Below the pieces are notes generated by a model. The model searched no databases, was not told the origin of the DNA, and saw only the letters and a list, made by a program, of their open reading frames with translations. From Mycobacterium asiaticum (GTDB taxonomy: Bacteria > Actinomycetota > Actinomycetes > Mycobacteriales > Mycobacteriaceae), in contig NZ_LZLQ01000065.1 of assembly GCF_001673315.1 (NCBI RefSeq), forward strand, positions 1-64,000: DNA of 64,000 nt. The letters run 5' to 3'. The translations under genes and the position numbers were made by a program. Of this stretch, positions 19,368 to 32,123 are shown in pieces; the first letter of the stretch is position 1, and every line of letters starts with the position of its first letter.

Positions 19368-20198
19368 TCAGTGCTGGTAGTTGCTGGCCTGTTGGCCGTT
19401 GCGGCCCGATCGCGGCTCCCGCTGGGCCTGCTCGGCGGGACGCCGGGCCGGATCGGGCAGCACGCCGGCAGCAGGGTCCACCTGGGGACGGCGCTGCGGC
19501 AACTCGGCGCGGGCGGCAGAGGCCAGCGGGCGACCCGGGGCCGCACTGCGCCGACCCTCAGCCTCCCGTTCGTCCTCCGAGGTCTCGGCCGGCAGCGGTG
19601 GCAGCACCCGCAACAGATCGTTGAACTGGCGTACCGTGCGCAATCCCTCGTCCCACTGGGCTCGGGTGCTGGCAATCGGCATGGCGACCAACGTCCAGTT
19701 CTGCTCGTTCCACATGATTTCGGCCGAGTCGGGCGCGGTGTGCGCGAACGTGACCATGCGCCGGTCGCAGGCGCGCCGGGCGGCGTCGAGGTTGGTCGAG
19801 TACACCATGCGGGGACCGATCGCCCCGAGCAGCCAGATGTCGCTCTCCCGCGGCTCTTTGAGGCCTTTCAACCGCAGGTCGACCACGACGTTGGTCCCCA
19901 CCTTGCGGTGCAGCGCGATCACGGTGGCGACTTCCTCGAGATCGAAGATGTACACGGCCTCACCACGGATCTGACCAAGCACGACGTTGTGGGCCGGCAC
20001 ATCCCCGACCGTCGACATCACGCCGCGCTTCCACCGGTGCAGAATGTCGGTGGATTCGCGTTCGTAGTCGAAGCCGTGGGACCTGGCCCAGGACCTGCGG
20101 CGCCTGCTGCGCCCGCGACGTCGGTCGATATCGACGTACAGCAACACCGCCGCACCGACGAAGCACAGTGCGGAGAGCGTGAACCAGAGCGGGACCAT
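19368..20198 (-). CDS. ttfA: Trehalose monomycolate transport factor TtfA
   Basis: A 276-residue homologue of Rv0383c, described in the literature as TtfA, an essential partner of the MmpL3 trehalose-monomycolate flippase. It has one N-terminal membrane helix (LWFTLSALCFVGAAVLLYV), a basic stop-transfer segment (RRRGRSRRRR), a cytoplasmic domain (FDYERESTDILHRWKRGVMS onward) and a disordered Pro/Arg-rich tail ending QQASNYQH. ATG 20198 (MVPLWF) is preferred over a TTG two codons upstream. It heads the run leading to pyrE and is divergent from the enoyl-CoA hydratase gene. Confidence 0.88.
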   Translation of the reverse strand: MVPLWFTLSALCFVGAAVLLYVDIDRRRGRSRRRRSWARSHGFDYERESTDILHRWKRGVMSTVGDVPAHNVVLGQIRGEAVYIFDLEEVATVIALHRKVGTNVVVDLRLKGLKEPRESDIWLLGAIGPRMVYSTNLDAARRACDRRMVTFAHTAPDSAEIMWNEQNWTLVAMPIASTRAQWDEGLRTVRQFNDLLRVLPPLPAETSEDEREAEGRRSAAPGRPLASAARAELPQRRPQVDPAAGVLPDPARRPAEQAQREPRSGRNGQQASNYQH

Positions 20199-20292
20199 CC
20201 CCAACAGAGTATCCGTAATCAGTAGCGAACAGAGAATCCGAGCAGGTCACAACCGAATCACAGGACTGAATAGTTGGTTAGGGGCTACCGGG

Positions 20293-21111
20293 ATGCAACA
20301 GGACTATCGGCTGATCCGTGTCACCGTCACCGGCGGCGTTTGCCGGGCGACCATCGACCATCCGCCGATCAACCTGCTGGACGTCGCGTTGATGAACGAA
20401 ATCGTCCGCCTTAACCGGGAGGTGGCGGCCGACGACGACGTGCGAGTACTGGTCGTCGACTCGGCCGACCCGGAGTTCTTCATCGCGCACGCGGACGTCG
20501 GGATGATCATGGACCTGCCCGTGGACGACACCGGACTGCACGACGAATTGTCGCCCTTTCACGCTGTTATGGAGACCTTCCGGACGCTGCCCAAGGCCAC
20601 CATCGCCGTCATCGAAGGCATCTGCCGAGGCGGCGGCAGTGAGTGGGCAATGGCGTTCGACATGCGATACGCGGCGCTGGACAAGGCGATCTTCGGTCAG
20701 CCGGAAGTCGCAATGGGGATCATCCCCGGCGGCGGAGGCACGCAACGGCTGCCCCGACTCGTCGGCCGCGGCCGGGCGATGGAGGTGATCCTCGGCGGCA
20801 TGGACGTGGACGCGGCGACGGCCGAGGCCTGGGGATACATCGACCGGGCGCTGCCGCCGGACAGATTGCGGCGGTTCGTCGACAAACTGGCCCGGCGCAT
20901 CGCCTCATACCCGCAGTCGGCGATCACCAACGCCAAGCGCGCGGTCGACGCCGCGTTGTCCAACGAACTGGGGACAGGCCTGCGTATCGAGGATCAACTG
21001 TTTCGCGAAGCGCTCGCCCAGCCCGAAGCCCGCCGACGGCTGCAGACAGTGATCGACGCGGGCGCCCAGACTCGAGAATTCGAGCTGGGCGACCCGCGCC
21101 GCAACACTTAG
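20293..21111 (+). CDS. Enoyl-CoA hydratase/isomerase family protein
   Basis: A 272-residue crotonase-fold protein. The oxyanion-hole region IAVIEGICRGGGSEWAMAFD and GQPEVAMGIIPGGGGTQRLP give the second conserved block, with the Glu of QPEV at a usual catalytic position. FFIAHADVG replaces the more common FxAGxD, so the hydratase reaction is not certain. ATG 20293 (MQQDYRLIRVTV) is chosen; the frame to 20179 runs into the divergent ttfA. The stop codon lies in the first copy of a 20-bp tandem repeat derived from the clpB 3' end. I do not recall an equivalent at this locus in M. tuberculosis. Confidence 0.85.
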   Translation: MQQDYRLIRVTVTGGVCRATIDHPPINLLDVALMNEIVRLNREVAADDDVRVLVVDSADPEFFIAHADVGMIMDLPVDDTGLHDELSPFHAVMETFRTLPKATIAVIEGICRGGGSEWAMAFDMRYAALDKAIFGQPEVAMGIIPGGGGTQRLPRLVGRGRAMEVILGGMDVDAATAEAWGYIDRALPPDRLRRFVDKLARRIASYPQSAITNAKRAVDAALSNELGTGLRIEDQLFREALAQPEARRRLQTVIDAGAQTREFELGDPRRNT

Positions 21112-21147
21112 CGCAGAATCAGCGCGTTTAGCGCAGAATCAGCGCGT

Positions 21148-21166
<19 letters not shown>
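21107..21166. repeat. Three tandem 20-bp copies of the clpB 3' end
   Basis: Copies at 21107-21126, 21127-21146 and 21147-21166 share TTAGCGCAGAATCAGCGCG; the third has two substitutions and is the genuine end of clpB. The first copy includes the stop codon of the enoyl-CoA hydratase gene. The array fills the whole gap between the two convergent genes, and each unit carries a TAA read from the clpB strand. Confidence 0.9.
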
Positions 21167-23706
<2,540 letters not shown>

Positions 23707-23765
23707 GACACCTCCGTTCGGGGAACGTAGTAAAAATGCTTGTCGCGTTGTACAACGCAGTCAAG

Positions 23766-23786
23766 GTTGAGTCTGTTCCGCTCAAC
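23766..23786. promoter_or_regulatory. HAIR element (HspR operator) upstream of clpB
   Basis: GTTGAGT (23766-23772), seven bases, then GCTCAAC (23780-23786). It is a symmetric match to the HspR consensus CTTGAGT-N7-ACTCAAG in its TTGAG/CTCAA core with the correct spacing. It lies 60-80 bp upstream of the clpB start, where HspR repression is expected. Confidence 0.85.
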
Positions 23787-23845
23787 TCTAACGAATTTTC
23801 CGCGGCTGCGGGGGAACCGTGGGGTGCGGGGGGCTTAATTGGGTG

Positions 23846-23903
23846 CCGAGTGTGCGAATGACGACGCGACGCGCCGGAGAAGCGTCGCCTGATTCACACT
23901 CGG
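23846..23903. repeat. Imperfect dispersed palindrome, copy 1
   Basis: CCGAGTGTG at 23846 is answered by CACACTCGG at 23895-23903, with partly complementary CGACGC-rich interior arms. The same ends and length recur at 51451-51506, so this is a dispersed element and not a gene-specific terminator. Here it lies between the divergent clpB and flavohaemoglobin-like genes. Confidence 0.75.
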
Positions 23904-23937
23904 CAGCGGTCGACGAGGCTCCGTAAAATCGGCGTCC

Positions 23938-25110
23938 GTGGGCTTGGACGACCGGACGGCATTGCAGGTGCTGCGCGACGCCTTCGCGCCGGACGAGGCT
24001 AGCGGCACCAACGACCTGGTCCACCGCTTCTACACCCAATGGTTTGCTCTCGACTCATCGGTGCGAGATCTGTTCCCGCCCGAAATGGGCGCTCAACGAG
24101 CCGCTTTCGCCCACGCGATGCACTGGCTCTACGGCGAACTGGTCGCCCAGCGGGCCGACGCGCCGGTTTCTTTCCTCGCCCAACTGGGTCGAGACCACCG
24201 CAAGTACGGCGTGCTGTCGGCCCATTACCAAACTCTGCGCAGCGCGCTGTACTCGACGCTGCGCACTCACCTGGGCAGTAGCTGGACCGACACTGTCCGG
24301 GAAGCCGCCGACCAGTCGCTCAACCTGTTCGCCGGGGTGATGAGCGGTGCGGCGGACTCCGACGACGAACCGGCGTGGTGGGACGGCACCGTCATCGAGC
24401 ACACCCAGGTGTCACGCGATCTCGCGGTGGTGCGGCTGCATCTGGATCGTCCGCTGCACTATCACCCCGGCCAGTACGTCAACGTCCAGATCCCGCAATG
24501 CCCGCGCCGCTGGCGATACCTCAGCCCCGCCATCCCGGCCGACCCCGGCGGGGGGATCGAGTTCCACGTGCGGGTGGTTCCTGGCGGACTCGTGAGCAAC
24601 GCCATCGTCGCCGAAACGCGACCGGGTGACCGGTGGCGGTTGTCCGGGCCGCACGGCGGCCTGCGCGTCGACCGCGACGGCAGTGACGTACTGATGGTCG
24701 CTGGAAGCACCGGACTGGCTCCACTGCGGACGCTGATCATGGACCTGAGCCGGTTCGCCGAGAATCCGCGGGTGCACTTGTTCTTCGGGGCGCGCTACCG
24801 CTGCGAGCTGTACGACCTGCGCACACTGTGGCAGATCGCGGCACACAATCCATGGCTGTCTGTGACCCCGGTGTCGGAGTACAACGGTGATCCGCCTTGG
24901 GCCGCAGAGTATCCCGACCCGTCGCCGCCGCGCGGACTGCACGTGCGCCAGACCGGCCGCTTGCTGGACGTGGTGACCCGGTACGGCGGCTGGGGCGACC
25001 GGCAGATCCTGCTCGCCGGCGGACCCGACATGATCCGCGCGACCAAGGCCGCGCTGATCGCCAAAGGCGCCCCGCCGGAACGCATTCAGCACGACCCGCT
25101 GTCGCGATAG
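23938..25110 (+). CDS. Type II flavohaemoglobin-like protein (Rv0385-like)
   Basis: A 390-residue three-domain protein. Residues 1-135 form a globin domain, with a candidate proximal His in GRDHRKYGVLSAHYQTL. About 145-250 is an FAD domain: FHPGQYVNVQIP-type sequence is present as YHPGQYVNVQIP, and SPAIPADPGGGIEF replaces the usual RxYS, a type II feature. About 250-390 is the NAD domain (VLMVAGSTGLAPLRTLI and ILLAGGPDM). Conventional flavohaemoglobins oxidise NO to nitrate. The M. tuberculosis homologue Rv0385 has instead been linked to D-lactate oxidation and membrane-lipid redox protection (recalled). GTG start at 23938, followed closely by the epimerase gene. Confidence 0.88.
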   Translation: MGLDDRTALQVLRDAFAPDEASGTNDLVHRFYTQWFALDSSVRDLFPPEMGAQRAAFAHAMHWLYGELVAQRADAPVSFLAQLGRDHRKYGVLSAHYQTLRSALYSTLRTHLGSSWTDTVREAADQSLNLFAGVMSGAADSDDEPAWWDGTVIEHTQVSRDLAVVRLHLDRPLHYHPGQYVNVQIPQCPRRWRYLSPAIPADPGGGIEFHVRVVPGGLVSNAIVAETRPGDRWRLSGPHGGLRVDRDGSDVLMVAGSTGLAPLRTLIMDLSRFAENPRVHLFFGARYRCELYDLRTLWQIAAHNPWLSVTPVSEYNGDPPWAAEYPDPSPPRGLHVRQTGRLLDVVTRYGGWGDRQILLAGGPDMIRATKAALIAKGAPPERIQHDPLSR

Positions 25111-25119
25111 GCTGACCAG

Positions 25120-26010
25120 GTGCACGTCGTCACGCTGCGCGACCCCTCGTCCTCGGTGGTGGCACAGTTCGTGCCCGAGGCGGGCATGATCGGCACGTCC
25201 CTCAGCGACGACGGAGTAGAGCTACTCGGTCAGCGGCGCGGGCTGGACGCCTACCTCGAAGCGGGCAAGACGATGGGTATCCCCATCCTGTACCCATGGG
25301 CAAACCGATTGGGCGCCAACAGCTATCGCGCCGAGCACCAAACCGTCACGCTGACGCCGGGCGAAAACGGAGTGCGCACCGACCCCAACGGATTGCCCAT
25401 CCACGGGGTGCTGGCCGCCTATCCCGGGTGGAAAGTGACCGCAGAGTCGGCGAACGAGTTGAGTGCCGAAGTGGACTTCGGCGCGGACCCGCGGCTACTG
25501 GCCGCCTTCCCTTTTCCGCACATACTGCGGGTCACGACACGGCTTGCCGACCGGACTTTGACGGTGTGCACCACGGTGACCCCGACGGGCGAGAGGGCGG
25601 TGCCACTGTGCTTCGGCTTCCATCCCTATCTGCAGTTGCCCGGCGTGGCTCGCAGCGACTGGGTCATCGAAACACCGCCGCTGCGTCATCTGTCGCTGGA
25701 CGATCAGGGGCTGCCCACCGGGGCGACAACTCATCACCGGGCCGGTCGGGAGTCATTGCGCGACAAGAGCTTTGACGATGCCTTCGACCAGGTGCCGGAG
25801 GGCGCGGTGTTCGCCTTGTCCGGCGGTGAGCGCCGGCTGGAAGTCCACTTCGAGCGCGGTTTCTCCGCGGCGCAGATTTTCGCGCCACCCGCCGAGGACG
25901 TGGTGTGCTTCGAACCGATGGCCGCGCCGACCGACGCGTTGCGTCGGGGCGGTTTCCGGTCAGCTGCGCCGGGCCAACCTGAGATCGCTCAATTCTCGAT
26001 CCACGTGTGA
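25120..26010 (+). CDS. Aldose 1-epimerase family protein
   Basis: A 296-residue GalM-like beta-sandwich protein (mutarotase superfamily). Typical elements are MGIPILYPWANRLG near residues 50-63, GLPIHGVLAAYPGW with the general-acid His, LCFGFHPYLQLPG with the second His, and SFDDAFDQV. Members interconvert alpha and beta anomers of aldoses or act on sugar phosphates. GTG start at 25120, nine bases after the preceding stop, suggests co-transcription with the flavohaemoglobin-like gene. It is convergent with hspR (stops abut at 26010/26011). The gene is not at this position in M. tuberculosis by my recollection. Confidence 0.87.
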   Translation: MHVVTLRDPSSSVVAQFVPEAGMIGTSLSDDGVELLGQRRGLDAYLEAGKTMGIPILYPWANRLGANSYRAEHQTVTLTPGENGVRTDPNGLPIHGVLAAYPGWKVTAESANELSAEVDFGADPRLLAAFPFPHILRVTTRLADRTLTVCTTVTPTGERAVPLCFGFHPYLQLPGVARSDWVIETPPLRHLSLDDQGLPTGATTHHRAGRESLRDKSFDDAFDQVPEGAVFALSGGERRLEVHFERGFSAAQIFAPPAEDVVCFEPMAAPTDALRRGGFRSAAPGQPEIAQFSIHV

Positions 26011-26400
26011 CTACCGCGCGTTGCGCGGCTGCCACACCACCAGCGCCCTGCTCTTGGGGACCACCGCAAGGTCGCGGCGCTGATTGGCACGCAAGACCGC
26101 GATCTCATCGGCCATCTCCTTGAGCCTGGACTGCAACGCCTCGACCTGATTGGTCAACTCGATGATGCGTTTGATGCCGGCGAGGTTGACGCCTTCGTCC
26201 TGGGAGAGGCGCTGCACTTCACGCAGCAGGTCCACATCATGCTCGGAGTAGCGGCGCCCGCCACCGGGGGTGCGCTGCGGACTGACCAAACCGAGCCGGT
26301 CGTAGGTGCGCAACGTCTGCGCATGCATACCGGCCAACTCGGCGGCCACCGAGATCAGGAACGTGCGCGACTCCGCATTCTTCTTCGAGTGCATAGCCAT
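26011..26400 (-). CDS. hspR: Heat-shock repressor HspR (MerR family)
   Basis: A 129-residue MerR-type DNA-binding protein. The winged helix is FLISVAAELAGMHAQTLRTY and DRLGLVSPQRTPGGGRRYSE, followed by a C-terminal helix/coiled coil (LTNQVEALQSRLKEMADEIA). It represses dnaK-operon and clpB transcription by binding HAIR palindromes, with DnaK as co-repressor in known actinobacteria, giving feedback when DnaK is titrated by unfolded protein. It is the last gene of the dnaK-grpE-dnaJ1-hspR operon. Its ATG overlaps the dnaJ1 stop (ATGA). HAIR-type sites lie upstream of dnaK and clpB in this window. Confidence 0.95.
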   Translation of the reverse strand: MAMHSKKNAESRTFLISVAAELAGMHAQTLRTYDRLGLVSPQRTPGGGRRYSEHDVDLLREVQRLSQDEGVNLAGIKRIIELTNQVEALQSRLKEMADEIAVLRANQRRDLAVVPKSRALVVWQPRNAR

Positions 26401-27572
26401 CAGCGATTACCTGCCCATCCGGCTCGCGGGTCGAACCCGCTGGACCGCTCGGCTGCCGCGTAGGCTTCCAGCGCCTCCTGGGCGGCGCCCTCGAGGTTCG
26501 GCGGCACCGCCACCTTGACAGTCACCAGTAGGTCGCCACTACCACCACTGCGCTTGGGCACCCCGCGTCCGCGCACCCGCAAGATGCGGCCGTCCGCGGT
26601 GCCCTTCGGCACCCGCACGCCTACCTTGCCGTCCAGCGTGGGCACCGAAAGCGTTGAGCCCAAGGCCAATTCGGTGAAGCTAACCGGCACGGTGACGGTG
26701 AGGTCGTCACCGTCACGCCCGAACACCTTGTCCGGCCGCACGTGCACCGTCACGTACAGGTCACCCGACGGGGCGCCCCGCAAACCGGCCTCGCCCTGTC
26801 CGGCCAGCCTGATCCGCTGCCCGTCCTCCACACCCGGCGGGATCCGCACGTTGATGGTGCGGGTCCGGGTGGTCGCGCCGTTGCCACCGCACTCCTCGCA
26901 GGGGTGCTCGATGATCGAGCCGCTCCCCCGGCATTCGGTGCACGGCTCGGAGAAGCCGAACGCGCCCTGGTTGCGGCTGATCACACCCGCGCCGTTGCAG
27001 TTGGGACACACCTTCGGGCTGGTGCCCGGGCGTGCTCCGCTGCCGTGGCAGTTGGTGCACGGGGCGGGGCTGGTCAGCCGCAACGGCATCGCGACGCCTT
27101 TGGCCGCCTCGACGAAATCCAGTTCCGTCTCGGTCTCGAGGTCGTTGCCGCGACGCGGCCGACTCGGACGGGTGGTGCCACCTCGCCCGAACAAGCCACC
27201 GAACAGGTCGCCGATGTTGGCGCCGCCGGATCGGCCGGCGGCGTCGAACAAGTCGTTCAGGTTGAACTCGGCGCCGTCACCGCCACCGCCGAAGCCACCG
27301 AAGCCACCGGTGTCGAACCGGCGGCCGCCGCCGAAGCCACCGCCGGCGAACAGCCGGCGGGTTTCGTCGTACTCCTTGCGCTTGGCCTCGTCCGACAGCA
27401 CGCTGTAGGCCTCGGAGACCGCCTTGAACCGTTCGGCACCGCTGGGGTTCTTGTCCGGGTGCAGGTCGGACGCCAACTTGCGGTACGCAGTCTTGATGTC
27501 CTTGGCAGTGGCGTCAGAGGAGACGCCCAGCTCCTTGTAGAAGTCCTTCTCGACCCATTCCCGCTGAGCCAT
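26400..27572 (-). CDS. dnaJ1: Co-chaperone DnaJ1 (Hsp40)
   Basis: A 390-residue class A J-protein that delivers substrates to DnaK and stimulates its ATPase. Domains in order: J domain with the HPD triad ([13 protein letters not shown], residues about 10-75), a Gly/Phe-rich linker ([20 protein letters not shown]), four CxxCxGxG zinc-finger repeats ([32 protein letters not shown]) and the C-terminal substrate-binding domains. An excellent ribosome site (AAGGAGGTGA) precedes the ATG. It lies 50 bp after grpE and overlaps hspR. Confidence 0.96.
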   Translation of the reverse strand: MAQREWVEKDFYKELGVSSDATAKDIKTAYRKLASDLHPDKNPSGAERFKAVSEAYSVLSDEAKRKEYDETRRLFAGGGFGGGRRFDTGGFGGFGGGGDGAEFNLNDLFDAAGRSGGANIGDLFGGLFGRGGTTRPSRPRRGNDLETETELDFVEAAKGVAMPLRLTSPAPCTNCHGSGARPGTSPKVCPNCNGAGVISRNQGAFGFSEPCTECRGSGSIIEHPCEECGGNGATTRTRTINVRIPPGVEDGQRIRLAGQGEAGLRGAPSGDLYVTVHVRPDKVFGRDGDDLTVTVPVSFTELALGSTLSVPTLDGKVGVRVPKGTADGRILRVRGRGVPKRSGGSGDLLVTVKVAVPPNLEGAAQEALEAYAAAERSSGFDPRAGWAGNR

Positions 27573-27622
27573 TTCGCGTCACCTCCTTATCTTCTCGCTG
27601 ACCTTCTCGTAGATTGTCTGCC

Positions 27623-28302
27623 TTAACCACCGGAGCCGTCGGCGTTATCGCTCGTGTCGGCCGCTTCACTTGCCGAACCAGCGTCCCCGCTGGCCGACTG
27701 CTCACCGCCGACGGTGTCCACGACACCGACCATCGCGTGCCGCAACACCTGCTCACCGAGCTGGTAGCCCTGCCGCATGACCGTGCCGATCACCGGCTTG
27801 GTACCCGGCCCACCGTCACCTTCATGCTGTACGGCTTCGTGCAGCGCCGGGTCGAAGTCCTCGCCCTCGGCGCCGAACGCGGTGAGCCCCAGCCCGGTCA
27901 GCGTGCCGATCAGCTTGTCGGCAACCGCCTTCATCGGCCCCGACTCCAGGTCGCCGTGCTGGCGCGCCCGGTCCAGATCATCGAGCACACCCAGCAATTG
28001 ACTGACTACCGTGGCCTTGGCGCGATCGGCGGCGGCCTGCTGGTCACGCATGGCCCGCTTGCGGTAGTTGGCGAAATCCGCCTGTACCCGCTGCAGGTCG
28101 GCAGTGAGCTCGGCGACCTTGCCCGACGAACCGGCCCCGGCCGGCTCTCCCGGCGCCGCAGCGCCGGAAGAAACCTGCCGTGCTTCACCAGTTTCAGGAT
28201 CGATGCGCCGCTTGTCGGTGACAGTCACGGGTTCCTGCTGGTCGTCGGTCACTTTGCGCCGCTCCTCTTCATCGCTTCGCTCTGCATCGTCGCGGCGCGC
28301 GG

Positions 28303-28306
<4 letters not shown>
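27623..28306 (-). CDS. grpE: Nucleotide exchange factor GrpE
   Basis: A 227-residue GrpE that releases ADP from DnaK. A disordered, charged N-terminal region ([20 protein letters not shown]) is followed by the long dimerisation helix ([20 protein letters not shown]) and the beta domain ([14 protein letters not shown]). Two starts are possible. GTG 28306 overlaps the dnaK stop codon as GTGA and is preceded by GGGAG. GTG 28252 (VTDDQQEP) follows a GAGGAG sequence and would align better with the recalled M. tuberculosis N-terminus. The longer form is listed. The C-terminus is Ala/Ser/Asp-rich, as is common in mycobacteria. Confidence 0.93.
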
Positions 28307-30174
<1,868 letters not shown>

Positions 30175-30219
30175 AGTGATTCCTCCTGAATGTGTAGAAC
30201 GTCTTTTTTGTTGCACTAT

Positions 30220-30240
30220 GCTGAGTGAACCCCGCTCAAG
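30220..30240. promoter_or_regulatory. HAIR-like element 1 upstream of dnaK
   Basis: GCTGAGT, seven bases (GAACCCC), then GCTCAAG. It keeps TGAGT and CTCAAG of the HspR consensus with correct spacing but has mismatches in the outer left arm, so it is the weaker of two sites. Confidence 0.7.
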
Positions 30241-30274
30241 ACTGCTCCGGGTCCGCATTTGCTGTCAACCCATA

Positions 30275-30295
30275 CTTGAGTGTGATTCGCTCAAC
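30275..30295. promoter_or_regulatory. HAIR element 2 upstream of dnaK
   Basis: CTTGAGT, seven bases (GTGATTC), then GCTCAAC. The left arm is a perfect consensus match and the right arm matches five of seven positions. Together with the site 55 bp closer to dnaK it explains HspR control of the operon. Confidence 0.85.
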
Positions 30296-30446
30296 TTGCT
30301 GATCATCCTAACGGCGCCATACGCAACTTTGTTCCCGGGGGTGTGCATATGCGCCTTCTATGAAGAGCAAAATCCGAAAATTTATTCGTGATCTCGTCGT
30401 TAGGCTTGCCGAAAGTCTCAGCGGGGGGAAGAAGGTCGGGGGGCCG

Positions 30447-31223
30447 ATGTCGGGTTCGGAACGCAAGAGGGGTTCGGAACGCAAGAGGGGTATGTCCTCG
30501 CAGGGCCGCATGCTCGGTTACAGCTCGTTACTCGCACTGAACGCGGGTTGGGTGAACGCGGTGGCGATCCTGATCATGGCGGTTCCCGTCGGCAACCTCA
30601 CCGGCATCACCACCCAAATCGGCATGGACAGCGCTCACCCGTGGCGCTACGAAAGCCATGTGCTCGTGGCGATTCTGGTGGGTTTCCTGTTCGGTGCGGC
30701 CATCGCCGGGGCGTTGCTCGCGTCCAAGCGCGTGCATATCGGCACTCGGCACGCGTCAGTCTTGGCGCTACAGGCCTCGCTGCTGTTGCTGGCCGCTGCC
30801 GGCATCGAAGAATCCGATATCAAGTCGATGATTCTGGGATCCGGCATCGAGGAAACCGCCGTGCAGGCGCTGCTGGCCGCGTCGGCGCTCGGCCTGCAGA
30901 ACGGCCTGACCTCTAGCTTTCGCGGCATGCCGGTCCGCACCACGCATTTCACCGGTACCGTCACCGACCTCGGGCTCATGCTGGGCCGCAGCCGCCGAGA
31001 GAGCCTCGACAAGTGGAAGGCGGCGATCCTGACCTCGACGCTGCTGTTGTTCCTGACCGGGGCGGTGGCCGGCTTGATGACCGGGGCCCATATCGGTGGG
31101 CACGCCCTGGTCGTTCCGGCCTCGATCTGCCTGGCGTTGGCCGCGTTCGGCATGATGCGCAGCCGCAAGCTCCGCGTCCGGGATGGCATCATCACCGCGC
31201 AGGTAGTCAGCGCTCCAGCCTGA
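30447..31223 (+). CDS. DUF1275 (YoaK-like) membrane protein
   Basis: A 258-residue polytopic membrane protein of the DUF1275 family, with about six hydrophobic segments. The conserved opening is SSLLALNAGWVNAVAILIM followed by VGNLTGITTQIG. A later family element is LGLQNGLTSSFRGMPVRTTH and FTGTVTDLG. Function is unknown; the family is annotated as putative permease. The reading frame is open from ATG 30360, but the first 29 codons are AT-rich and atypical. ATG 30447 or ATG 30492 (MSSQGRMLGY) is more likely. The 5' end contains an exact 18-bp tandem duplication encoding two GSERKR units. Confidence 0.75.
   Translation: MSGSERKRGSERKRGMSSQGRMLGYSSLLALNAGWVNAVAILIMAVPVGNLTGITTQIGMDSAHPWRYESHVLVAILVGFLFGAAIAGALLASKRVHIGTRHASVLALQASLLLLAAAGIEESDIKSMILGSGIEETAVQALLAASALGLQNGLTSSFRGMPVRTTHFTGTVTDLGLMLGRSRRESLDKWKAAILTSTLLLFLTGAVAGLMTGAHIGGHALVVPASICLALAAFGMMRSRKLRVRDGIITAQVVSAPA
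30453..30488 (+). repeat. 18-bp exact tandem duplication in a 5' coding region
   Basis: GGTTCGGAACGCAAGAGG occurs twice without a mismatch (30453-30470 and 30471-30488). The second copy ends just before ATG 30492, so each unit provides an AAGAGG sequence that could serve as ribosome site for that ATG. In the 30447 reading it encodes a basic SERKRG repeat. Confidence 0.85.
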
Positions 31224-31359
31224 ACCCGCACGCGAACACGAACCGGGTTCTCGCTGCGGCGCACCGCCTTCGCCGCAACACCGCCCGCGGGCAGATCCGT
31301 GCCGCGGTGCGGGCCGTCCTGGAAATAGAACCCCGCAACGGACCCGGAAGGACCCCGTC

Positions 31360-32016
31360 ATGACGATCAACTTGACCTACGACGACAAGATCGCCGTTTT
31401 AGACCTCGGTGACGACGAAAACCGCTTCTCTCCGGAGTTTCTCGACGCAATCAATGCCCGCATCGACGAGGTCGAGGCGAGTGACGCGCACGGTCTGGTC
31501 ACCACGGCGGGCGGCAAGTTCTACACCAACGGACTCGACCTCGATTGGCTGGGCGCACACAGCGATCAGCTCCAGTCCTATGTCGGCCGGGTGCAAAACC
31601 TGCTCGCACGGATGCTCACGCTGCCCATACCGACCGCTGCCGCGGTGGTCGGTCACGCCTTCGGCGCCGGCGGGATGTTGGCCTTGGCTCACGACTTCCG
31701 GGTAATGCGCGCCGACCGCGGGTTCTTCTGCTTCCCGGAGGTGGATATCCGTATCCCGTTCACGCCGGGTATGGCCGCATTGATCCAGGCGAAGCTCAGC
31801 CCGCATGCCGCGGTCGCCTCAATGACCACAGGGCGACGCTTTGGCGGCGCCGATGCGGCCGGCATCGGAATCGTCGACGCCACCGCGGGCGAGGGAGCGG
31901 TGACGGCCGCCGCGGTGGAGTTGCTAAGCCCGTTGGGCGGCAAGGACCGGGGCACCCTCGGCGCCATCAAAACCACCATGTTCGGTCCGGCCGTGGCTGC
32001 GCTCACCGCCGTCTAG
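31360..32016 (+). CDS. Enoyl-CoA isomerase/hydratase family protein
   Basis: A 218-residue crotonase-fold protein of the short ECI (delta3-delta2-enoyl-CoA isomerase-like) type. The pattern GGKFYTNGLDLDWL occupies the oxyanion-hole position and AAVVGHAFGAGGMLALAHDF the second. FCFPEVDIRIPFTPGM holds the usual catalytic-Glu region. Such enzymes shift double bonds in unsaturated fatty acid beta-oxidation; the exact substrate is unknown. The 136 bp upstream of its ATG hold no gene I can support. Confidence 0.85.
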   Translation: MTINLTYDDKIAVLDLGDDENRFSPEFLDAINARIDEVEASDAHGLVTTAGGKFYTNGLDLDWLGAHSDQLQSYVGRVQNLLARMLTLPIPTAAAVVGHAFGAGGMLALAHDFRVMRADRGFFCFPEVDIRIPFTPGMAALIQAKLSPHAAVASMTTGRRFGGADAAGIGIVDATAGEGAVTAAAVELLSPLGGKDRGTLGAIKTTMFGPAVAALTAV

Positions 32017-32123
32017 ACGCTGCTGAGTCGCTGCTGAGGCGGTGAACTGCCGGTGCGGGCGCCGTGGGATAGCCTGGCAGGCAATCTTGCGGCGTCCCGC
32101 CCAAGCTTCGGCGATAGGAATCG

